64,000 nucleotides of DNA, from assembly GCA_963844865.1 (NCBI GenBank), contig CAWJPY010000029.1:11844-75843 (forward strand), written 5' to 3'. Shown here one piece after another: positions 1 to 7,065 of this stretch (within the stretch, counting starts at the first letter, position 1; every line of letters begins with the position of its first letter). The notes under the pieces were generated by a model that saw nothing but the letters and a program-made list of their open reading frames with translations, was not told the origin of the DNA and did no database searches. This DNA is from CAWJPY01 sp963844865. Its GTDB lineage: Bacteria; Acidobacteriota; Thermoanaerobaculia; Thermoanaerobaculales; Sulfomarinibacteraceae. Both the position numbers and the translations under genes were made by a program.

Positions 1-426
1 CCGGAAGCCATCGTGTGCCTGCTCTCGGCACTCCAGGTGCACGGCATCGGAACCCGCGTTCCCGCGCAGGTCTGGCTCGCAGTGGCGAACAAGGCGCGAG
101 CGCCAGTCTCCCGGGGCATCAAGATCCGGCTGGTCCGCTTCTCGGGTGCGGCGTGGACCTATGGCGTCGTGCCGGTCGAGTTCGAGGGTGTCACCACCAG
201 GATTACCGACCCGGCGCGGACGGTGGTCGACTGCTTCCGGTACGAGAGCCGGGTCGGGCGGGAGGCCGGCAAGGAAGCCCTGTACGATGCCCTCGCACAG
301 AAGAAGGTGACCGTGGACGCCCTCTATCGTGCACTGGACGTCCTCCCGTCGACGAAGCTGCGCGCGACCCTTGCGGCGCTGCCAGGAGCCCAGACGTCGC
401 CGCCTCCATCAAGGCGCGTCTTCTGA
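1..426 (+). CDS. AbiEi family type IV antitoxin, C-terminal part (5' end outside window)
   Basis: The reading frame is open from base 1 (Pro-Glu-Ala-Ile then VCLLSALQVHGIGTR), so the gene begins outside the window. AbiEi proteins are DNA-binding antitoxins that autoregulate abiE operons and neutralise the AbiEii nucleotidyltransferase. The PEA-x-x-CLLSAL-x-x-HG start of the effector domain and the later ITDPARTVVDCFRY motif are typical of the family. The last 20 or so residues (from about 370) do not look like an AbiEi tail, and the next gene's homology starts in another frame at about base 390. An indel near the junction is possible. The neighbouring AbiEii is broken, so this antitoxin may no longer have a toxin. 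Confidence 0.8.
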   Translation, partial: PEAIVCLLSALQVHGIGTRVPAQVWLAVANKARAPVSRGIKIRLVRFSGAAWTYGVVPVEFEGVTTRITDPARTVVDCFRYESRVGREAGKEALYDALAQKKVTVDALYRALDVLPSTKLRATLAALPGAQTSPPPSRRVF

Positions 427-740
427 ACCAGGCAAGAGAGGCGCAGGAGGAGTTCCAGCTCTACCTGGTGCGCTATGCCTGCGAACGGTTCCTCTATCGG
501 CTCGGCGCGTCATCTCATCGGGACCGCTGCGTGCTCAAGGGCGCCGCGCTGCTGACCATCTGGCTCCCCAGCCCGTACCGGAGCACTCGGGACCTGGATT
601 TTCTCACTTCGGGGGCCAACGATGAGCACGCGGTTCGCGAGCTGGTCGCCTCCGTGTGCGCCGTACCATGCCCTGAGGATGGCCTGAGCTTCGACACGGG
701 GAGCCTGCAGGTCAGCCCGACCCGAGGGTTCCTTGCGCAC
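381..740 (+). pseudogene. Remnant of AbiEii nucleotidyltransferase toxin (no start codon, 3' truncated)
   Basis: In the third forward frame the peptide SPDVAASIKARLLNQ, then VLKGAALLTIW and STRDLDFL, matches the N-terminal half of AbiEii (DUF1814) toxins, including the KGA and RDLDF nucleotidyltransferase motifs. No ATG, GTG or TTG lies in frame near the expected start. Similarity ends at about base 730, just where a family member would enter its second half. The frame then runs into the AT-rich leader of the Fic gene. A functional AbiEii is about 270-300 residues; about 115 are left. I read this as a deletion remnant fused to a new downstream gene, unless an indel hides the start. Confidence 0.65.
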
Positions 741-826
741 GAGAGCGTCTGTCTATTAAGATTTGTGCCAAGATGTTTGAATAAGCTTCCAGGCAGTGAA
801 GCTGAGCTGAACAGGAAGGCGTGCCC

Positions 827-1989
827 ATGCAACGCGGTTCGACCGGACGTTACGAGATCACTGTGGTTGGGGGGGAACGGGTGGAGGCGTTCGTGCCGAC
901 GCCTCTTCCGCCGTCACCGGCCCTCGACCTCGCCTCGCTGCAGCACAACCTGGAGAAGGCGCTCTTGGCGGTCGGCCGGCTCGACGCTCTTTCGACACTG
1001 CTCCCCGACACCCAGACCTTCTTGTACGCCTATGTCCGCAAGGAGGCCGTCCTCTCCTCCCAGATCGAAGGGACGCAGTCCTCGCTTTCCGACCTGCTGC
1101 TGTTCGAGCTGGAGGAGGCGCCCGGCGTGCCCCTCGACGACGTCATCGAGGTGTCCAACTATGTGGCCGCCCTCGACCATGGGCTGCGCCGCCTGCGCGA
1201 AGGCTTTCCACTCTCCAACCGCCTGATCCGGGAGATGCACGCCCAGCTCCTGTCCCGCGGCCGCGGCAGCGACAAGACCCCAGGCGAGTTCCGCCGCTCG
1301 CAGAGCTGGGTCGGTGGCACGGCGGCCGGGCGCCGCGTGGTTCGTGCCGCCGCCGCCACCCGCAGTGCAGGACTGCATGTCGGACCTGGAGCGCTTCCTG
1401 CACGAGCCTCGTCCCGAGCTGCCCGCCCTGGTCCGCGCCGGGCTGGCCCATGTCCAGTTCGAGACGATCCACCCCTTCCTCGACGGCAACGGCCGCGTCG
1501 GGTCGGCTCCTCATCACCTTCCTGCTCCACCACGACGGCCTGCTCCGGGAACCGTTGCTCTACGTCAGTCTCTACTTCAAGCAGCATCGCGAGGAGTACT
1601 ACGAGCTTCTCGATGTCGTGCGGCGGAAGGGCGACTGGGAAGCGTGGATCACGTTCTTCCTGGACGGGGTGGCGCAGACCGCGGACGGGGCAGTTGGGGC
1701 GGCGCAGCGACTGGTTTCCTTGTTCCAGCGGGACCGCGCCAGGATCCAGGAAGAAGGCCGGGTTGCGGCTTCGGCGCTGCGCGTGCACGAAGTGCTCCAG
1801 GAGCGTCCGATCACGTCGCTGCAGAACGCCGCCCGGCGCACCAGCCTGTCCTTCCCCGCCGCCTCCTCCGGCATGCAGGTGCTGGAGCGGCTGGGTGTCG
1901 CGCGCGAGCTGACGGGAAAGCGAAGGAACCGGCTCTACGGCTACAGCGACTACCTGGCCGTTCTCAATGAGGGAACGGAGCTGACATGA
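827..1989 (+). CDS. Fic family protein AMPylase, two +1 frameshifts
   Basis: Fic enzymes transfer AMP or other phosphate-containing groups to target proteins. ATG 827 follows AGGAAGG by 7 nt; GTG 821 is an alternative. The N-terminal part carries SSQIEG, matching the SxxxE(G/N) inhibitory helix of class II Fic proteins. The catalytic loop HPFLDGNGR lies near base 1471. A winged-helix-like C-terminus ends at TGA 1987. The frame breaks twice: near 1320 (GGCACGGCGGCC, one G too many for WVGGTRPG) and near 1500 (GTCGGGTCGG, one G too many for NGRVGRLL). Both are +1 changes in G-rich DNA with homology intact on either side, so sequence error is plausible. If real, the protein stops before its catalytic loop is completed. 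The helicase gene follows after 39 bp. Confidence 0.75.
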
Positions 1990-2028
1990 GCCTCGGTACG
2001 GCACGCGCGCCTGGGACGAAGGCAGAGG

Positions 2029-4482
2029 ATGGGTAGCGCCATGGGGTTCCCGAACGCCGAGCAACGCAGAGTCATGGAGCAGCGTACGGGAGCGTTGCTC
2101 GTCCTCGCCCCGGCAGGCACGGGCAAGACCCGGGTGATGGCCGAGCGTCTCGCGCTGGCGATCGAGGGCGGCATGGATCCGGATCGGGCCCTTGGCGTGA
2201 CGTTCACCAACCGTGCTGCGAGCGAGATGCGAGCCAGGGTTGAACGACGGCTCCGGGATGGCGCCAAGCAGACGAACATCCGCACGTTCCACGGTCTCTG
2301 CGCATGGATGCTTCGCCAGGAAGCGCCCGACCTCGGGCTGGCGCGCGACTACGTGATCTACGACGAGGAGGACAGCAAGGAGGTCCTCGCCTACTGCCTG
2401 CGCAGCACCGGCCTCAAACCCGACGATGCCTACTGGAGGATCTCGAAGCTGAAGTCGGGCTGTCCTGTCAGGAACCTCCGCTTGGGGACGGCACCAGCGC
2501 TCGATTTCGGCGACCTCCCGCCGCAGCTCGTCGCCGCCGCTGCCGAGTACCACGGACTCCTCGCCGAGCGTCATGCTCTCGACTTCGCGGATCTGATCTA
2601 CCACGTGCGCGCGATGCTGCACCTCATGCCGGAGGCGCGCAGCAGATGGGCCGGGCGGTTCGACTGGCTTCAGATCGACGAGGTGCAGGACACCCATCAC
2701 TCCGAGTACGACGTGATTCGGGCCCTGGCGGGCAGAACCGGAAACCTGGCGCTCTACGGGGATATCGACCAGACCATCTACGAGTGGCGGGGATCGGAGC
2801 CCGATGCGGTGCTGGCCGAGTTCCAGCGCGACTTTGCACCGGTCACGGAGCTTCTCCTCGCCGACAACTATCGTTCCACCCGCCAGCTCCTCGGGGTTGC
2901 GGATCGCTTTGCGTCCACCTTCGCGAAGCGGAGAACACGCATTCGGCCTGGCGTCGGCGTGGTCGAGGGAGACCCCCCGGTGCTCCAGGGCGCAACCCGG
3001 CCCTCCGATGAGGCGAGATGGATCGCGGAACGAGCCCAGGAGCTGACAGCTGCAGCTGCCGCGAAAGGCCTCCGAATCGGTGTGCTGACCCGTACCCACC
3101 GGCGGTCTCAGGTGGTGTCCGACGGGCTGGAGGCGGCCGGGGTCCCGCACGTGACCGTGGAGCAGTACGAGTTCTTCCGGCGCCAGGAGATCAAGGACGT
3201 TGTCGCCCGCCTCCGGCTCTTGCTCAACCCTCATGACGCAGGCGCGCTGGGGCGGGTGACGCGGAGGCCGGCGTCGGGAATCGGACCGGCCACCCTCAAG
3301 ACCCTATGGCAGGGCGGTGAAGAGGTGGCACTCCGTATCACCGACCTGATCAGGCCCCACACGCACTGGCACGGAGAGCCTTTCGCTCCGCTGCTCGAAG
3401 GGCTTGCCCGAACCAGCGTCGTCGTGGTGGACGTCGAGTCCACGGGGCTCTCGCCTACCGAGGACGAAATCGTGGACGTGGGCGCGGTCCGGGTCGTCGA
3501 GGGCAAGGTCAGCGATCGGTTCCAGGCGCTCGTCAGACCGACACGACCCGTGGGTAGCTCGTTTCAGGTCCACGGCCTGTCCGACGAGGTGCTCCGGGAG
3601 GATGGCCGCGACGCCGCTGCCGTGTTCGAGGAGCTGCGCGAGTTCGTCGGGGGCGCGCATGTGGTGGGCCACAACGTCCGCTTCGACCTGGCGCTGCTGA
3701 GGGCGCACGCAGGACGGGTTGGCGTCACGCTCACGTTCCCCGCGTGGGACGACACCCTCGAGATCAGCCGTCGGCTGCTGAGGCTCGAGCGCTACGACCT
3801 CGGCAGCCTGTGCCGGCACCTCGGCACGCCCCACAGCCCCAGCCACCGCGCCTTGGCCGATGCCGAGGCCACGGCTGACCTCGTGCTCGCCTTGCACGAG
3901 GACCTCGCAACGGGCGCGGATGGGCGGCGCCGGCTCATCGCCAGCGTCGGCGCGCCGTTTGCTCCGATCGCCGAACGCTTCCAGGCATGGAGGGAGGCTG
4001 CTGAGGATCTCCGCCCGGCCGAGCTCTGCGAACGCATCGTCGCCGAGTCCGGGCTGACGGACTACTACGCCGACGATCCTCGGAGGACCGGCCATCTCGA
4101 GGAGCTCATCGAGTTCGTCAGGAGCAAGGACAGGGAAGAGCTCGCGCCGAGAGTGGCGCTGGAGGACGTGGTCCAGCAGGTGGCCCTGGCGCGGAACGTC
4201 GATCACTTGCCGGAGAATGACCCGCGCATCCCCGTCATCACCATCCACCAGGCCAAGGGGCTCGAGTTCGACGTGGTGTTCGTGGCAGGCGTCGCGGACG
4301 GAGAGATACCCTCCTACTACGCCGTCAAGGAAAACCGCGTCGAGGAGGAGCGCCGGCTCTTCTACGTGGCGATCACCCGAGCCAAGCGCAACCTGTTCGT
4401 CTCGTGGTTCGATCGCAACGACCGCGGCTACCCGGCGGGGCCGAGCGAGTTCTTGGGTGAGCTCGTTCGCGCACCCCAATGA
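2029..4482 (+). CDS. UvrD/Rep-like SF1 helicase with inserted DnaQ-type 3'-5' exonuclease domain
   Basis: This is an 817-residue ATP-dependent DNA helicase. Walker A GTGKT lies at 30-34 (Lys33), followed by motif Ia VTFTNRAASEM, motif II DEVQD, motif III GDIDQTIYEWRG, motif IV NYRSTRQLL, and motifs V/VI TIHQAKGLEFD and FYVAITRAKR. Between motifs IV and V, roughly residues 462-625, lies a complete DEDDh exonuclease: Asp468 and Glu470 (VDVEST), Asp553 (HNVRFD), His606 and Asp611 (SHRALADAEA). It interrupts the helicase rather than capping an end. The protein should unwind DNA and could trim 3' ends. AGAGG precedes ATG 2029; ATG 2041 is an alternative. Its place behind AbiE and Fic genes hints at a defence or repair role, but that is inference. 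Confidence 0.9.
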   Translation: MGSAMGFPNAEQRRVMEQRTGALLVLAPAGTGKTRVMAERLALAIEGGMDPDRALGVTFTNRAASEMRARVERRLRDGAKQTNIRTFHGLCAWMLRQEAPDLGLARDYVIYDEEDSKEVLAYCLRSTGLKPDDAYWRISKLKSGCPVRNLRLGTAPALDFGDLPPQLVAAAAEYHGLLAERHALDFADLIYHVRAMLHLMPEARSRWAGRFDWLQIDEVQDTHHSEYDVIRALAGRTGNLALYGDIDQTIYEWRGSEPDAVLAEFQRDFAPVTELLLADNYRSTRQLLGVADRFASTFAKRRTRIRPGVGVVEGDPPVLQGATRPSDEARWIAERAQELTAAAAAKGLRIGVLTRTHRRSQVVSDGLEAAGVPHVTVEQYEFFRRQEIKDVVARLRLLLNPHDAGALGRVTRRPASGIGPATLKTLWQGGEEVALRITDLIRPHTHWHGEPFAPLLEGLARTSVVVVDVESTGLSPTEDEIVDVGAVRVVEGKVSDRFQALVRPTRPVGSSFQVHGLSDEVLREDGRDAAAVFEELREFVGGAHVVGHNVRFDLALLRAHAGRVGVTLTFPAWDDTLEISRRLLRLERYDLGSLCRHLGTPHSPSHRALADAEATADLVLALHEDLATGADGRRRLIASVGAPFAPIAERFQAWREAAEDLRPAELCERIVAESGLTDYYADDPRRTGHLEELIEFVRSKDREELAPRVALEDVVQQVALARNVDHLPENDPRIPVITIHQAKGLEFDVVFVAGVADGEIPSYYAVKENRVEEERRLFYVAITRAKRNLFVSWFDRNDRGYPAGPSEFLGELVRAPQ

Positions 4483-4613
4483 CTGCCCTGCGCCCCCGAA
4501 GACTGGCCGTGTCGCACTCGACGCCAGGCTCGAAAGCCGGATCGGTGACGCGGAGACCGTAGCGTTCGACTCCGATGGCCATCAGCACCTTGCGGTGCCC
4601 GGACGGTGTCCTG

Positions 4614-5081
4614 TCAGTCGACGTCCGGTGGGCTCGTGCGGCGGATCGACTGGATCGTCTCGTCGAGCGTCTGCAGGAACCGCGATCGGTCGCGCTTGCG
4701 AAAGGGCGCAGGGCCGCCGGTGACCTCCCCTGCGCCGCGAAGCTCCGCCAACAGGTCCCGGGTCGAGACCGCCTGGCCGATGTTGCTGTCGGTGAAGGGC
4801 TTCCCCGTGTGGCCGATGACACGGGCGCCTTTCGAGAGGCAGCGGCTCGCCAGCGGGATGTCGGCGGTGATCACGATGTCCTCCGGCTGCGCATGCTCGA
4901 CGATCCAGTCATCGGCCGCGTCGAACCCCTCTTCCACGACCTCGAGCGCGATCGACGCCTCATCGGGCAGCCGCATCCAGGAGTTGGAGACCAGCGTCAC
5001 GTCGAGGTGGTAGCGGCGTGCGACGCGGTACACCTCCTGCTTGACCGGGCACGCATCGGCGTCGACGAAGATGTGCAGCAA
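4614..5081 (-). CDS. yaiI: YaiI/YqxD family protein (DUF188)
   Basis: This 155-residue protein matches the UPF0178 family over its full length, with the N-terminal IFVDADACPVK signature, the DIVITADIPLA block and the GKPFTDSNIGQA segment. The conserved aspartates resemble a PIN-like nuclease fold, but no activity is established for the family. The start is TTG 5081 with GAGG about 7 nt upstream; no ATG is available nearby. It is convergent with the helicase gene and is followed by no obvious operon partner. The family assignment is firm and the biochemical role is unknown. Confidence 0.85.
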   Translation of the reverse strand: MLHIFVDADACPVKQEVYRVARRYHLDVTLVSNSWMRLPDEASIALEVVEEGFDAADDWIVEHAQPEDIVITADIPLASRCLSKGARVIGHTGKPFTDSNIGQAVSTRDLLAELRGAGEVTGGPAPFRKRDRSRFLQTLDETIQSIRRTSPPDVD

Positions 5082-5116
5082 ACGAAGACCTCACGAGATC
5101 CGAAGTGGCCCCGATC

Positions 5117-5416
5117 CTACCGCAGCGCAGCGGATGCCGCGTGGCAGGGGACAGAGGCGCGGTCCGCCGCATCCCATGCTCGGGTCCGGCAGGGGTCGCG
5201 ATGCGGAACGGTTCGCCCGTCACCCTCCCGCCACCTCCGCCACGAAGGCGGCACGATGAGCGTCGGGATCGAGGCGAGCGGCCCGAACGGGTCGACCAGC
5301 CGCGATCGCGGACCCCAGGCGGCATCCAGGGTCACCAGGTGGCGGAAGCGCGCCTCCACCATGATCCGCTCGATGCCGGCGATCACGGCCTCGGTTCCTG
5401 TCACGGCCATGGCCAC
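5117..5416 (-). CDS. Hypothetical ORF, possibly a gene remnant
   Basis: A 99-codon frame lies directly downstream of ppa. The first 60 residues look protein-like (VIAGIERIMVEARFRHLVTL, then a Pro/Trp-containing stretch), but the last third is compositionally poor. I recognise no family. It may be the decayed end of a lost gene or a chance frame. Apart from this, bases 5082-5424 show nothing that I can support. Confidence 0.25.
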   Translation of the reverse strand: MAMAVTGTEAVIAGIERIMVEARFRHLVTLDAAWGPRSRLVDPFGPLASIPTLIVPPSWRRWREGDGRTVPHRDPCRTRAWDAADRASVPCHAASAALR

Positions 5417-5424
5417 GGCTGTCG

Positions 5425-5967
5425 TCAGGGCGAGCCCTCGGGGAACTTGGCGCGGTAGCGGGCCATGGCGTCGCGGACCACGTCGACGGCGTCCACGGTG
5501 CCGGAGAAGTCGCCCACCAGGACCTCCTTGTGCTCCAGCTTCTTGTAGTCCTCGAAGAAGCGGGAGAGCTCCTCCAGGCGGTGCGGGGGGAGCTGCTCGA
5601 TGGCCACGTAGGAGCGGTACTCCGGGTCGTCGAGGTGGATGGCGATGATCTTCTGGTCCTTCTCGCCCTGGTCGAGCATGCTCATCATGCCGATGGGACG
5701 GACCCGGAGCGTGGACAGGGGGACGACCGCCTCCTGCATGAGGACCAGCACGTCCAGGGGATCGTGGTCCTCGCCCAGGGTCTGGGGGATGAAGCCGTAG
5801 TTGGCGGGGTAGACCACCGAGGAGTAGAGCACCCGGTCGACGCGGATGAGTCCCGTCTGCTTGTCCAGCTCGTACTTGACCTTGGAGCCCTTCGGGATCT
5901 CCACGATGGCCTGGAAGGAGCGTGGTGCTTCCGCTCCGATGGGGACGTCGTGCCAGGGATGGGGCAT
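5425..5967 (-). CDS. ppa: Inorganic pyrophosphatase (family I)
   Basis: This cytoplasmic enzyme hydrolyses pyrophosphate to phosphate, pulling biosynthetic reactions forward. The 180-residue protein carries the family I hallmarks: EIPKGSKVKYELDK, the Tyr/Asn pocket YPANYGFIPQT, the metal-binding signature EDHDPLDVLV (D-x-D-P-x-D-V type) and the C-terminal HFKD-like block RFFEDYKKLEHK. The frame is open farther upstream, but the family starts at MPHPWHDV. ATG 5967 has GGAGAGAGA about 8 nt upstream, which fixes the start. It is divergent from the DUF1003 gene. Confidence 0.95.
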   Translation of the reverse strand: MPHPWHDVPIGAEAPRSFQAIVEIPKGSKVKYELDKQTGLIRVDRVLYSSVVYPANYGFIPQTLGEDHDPLDVLVLMQEAVVPLSTLRVRPIGMMSMLDQGEKDQKIIAIHLDDPEYRSYVAIEQLPPHRLEELSRFFEDYKKLEHKEVLVGDFSGTVDAVDVVRDAMARYRAKFPEGSP

Positions 5968-6102
5968 GGCAAGCTCTCTCTCCGGGGTCCGTCGCTGCTC
6001 GTGGTCACGGCCCGGCCCTCTCGGCCAGAGGCCACGGCGCGGCCGTCCGCTCCACATTGCAGATCGCAGATCGAGAACGGCAAATTCCCCGAGTCGCCCC
6101 CG

Positions 6103-6132
6103 TTGACTCCGGTGAGCACCCGTGCCTACGCT
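6103..6132 (+). promoter_or_regulatory. Possible sigma-70 promoter upstream of the DUF1003 gene
   Basis: TTGACT (6103-6108) and TACGCT (6127-6132) are separated by 18 bp in the 357-bp divergent gap between ppa and the DUF1003 gene. The hexamers fit a housekeeping promoter moderately well. The leader to ATG 6325 would be about 185 nt. I saw nothing else definite in this gap. Confidence 0.3.
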
Positions 6133-6324
6133 ACCGGCATGGGAGAGGTCGTGCACGAGAGCGCCCGGCGAACGGCCGACTCCACCCCCTGTTGTCTCCG
6201 CGGTGTCGGACCGTCGCACCGTGATTGACGGTCGACGGCCGGAAGAAGGGCGGCCTCGGCGCGGGTTGCAGGACGGGAAAGAGCATCAGATCCGCCGGAC
6301 CGCCCGGCGTGAAGGGAGCTCCCC

Positions 6325-7046
6325 ATGGTCGAGAAGCCTCCCAAGCCGTTCACCTGCCCGGTCTGCCACGAGAACCGCGCCGACAGCCAGCGGGTGGATG
6401 GCGAGGTCGTGCGTCCCACCATCGTCGCCCTGATCGAGAAGGACCACCCCTCCTGGAGCCAGGAGCAGCCCGTCTGTCAGACCTGCCTCAACCGGTACCG
6501 GGTGGACTACGTGGAGGATGTGCTCGAGCAGGACAAGGGCGAGCTGTCGTCCCTGGAGCGGGACGTGCTGGAGAGCCTGGCCCAGCACGAGCTGGTGGCG
6601 GAGGACGTCAACGAGGAGTTCGAGCAGCAGCTCACCTTCGGGGAGCACCTGGCCGACAGGATCGCCGAGTTCGGAGGGAGCTGGGGATTCATCATCCTCT
6701 TCGGCTGCGTGCTCGGGGCGTGGATCCTCATCAACACCGCCCTCCTGATCAAGCACCCCTTCGATCCCTACCCGTTCATCCTGCTCAACCTGCTGCTCTC
6801 CTGCATCGCGGCCATCCAGGCGCCGGTGATCATGATGAGCCAGAACCGCCAGGAGGACCGGGACCGCCTCCGCGCCGAGCACGACTACCGGGTCAACCTC
6901 AAGGCCGAGCTCGAGATCCGCCTGCTGCAGAGAAGATCGACCTGCTGCTCACCCACCAGTGGCAGCGCCTCCTGGAGATCCAGCAGATCCAGATGGAGCT
7001 CATGGGGCAGGTCGTGGGCGAGCAGCAGAAACACCTTCAGGGGTGA
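6325..7046 (+). CDS. DUF1003 domain membrane protein, one frameshift near 6935
   Basis: The N-terminus holds a zinc-ribbon-like segment (CPVCHENR at about residue 13 and CQTCLNRY at about 52). It is followed by the DUF1003 signature FGGSWGFIILFG, two membrane helices, and APVIMMSQNRQ(E)DRDR. The family then expects a KAELEIRLLHEKIDLLL-type helix. The first part is in frame 1; EKIDLLLTHQWQRLL to the TGA at 7044 is in frame 3. One base is missing in CTGCTGCAGAGAAG near 6935. As written, the first frame reads through into mprF and gives an artificial 1118-residue fusion. With the base restored, the gene ends 19 bp before mprF. The function of DUF1003 proteins is unknown. Confidence 0.8.
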
Positions 7047-7065
7047 CGGGTCGAGGCGGGGAGAG

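Noticed and set aside
1159..3234. 691-codon minus-strand frame opposite Fic and the helicase
   Set aside because: No domain, and it spans two plus-strand genes with recognised motifs.
5117..5416. 99-codon ORF after ppa as a confident gene
   Set aside because: No family resemblance and a poor C-terminal third; listed only at low confidence.
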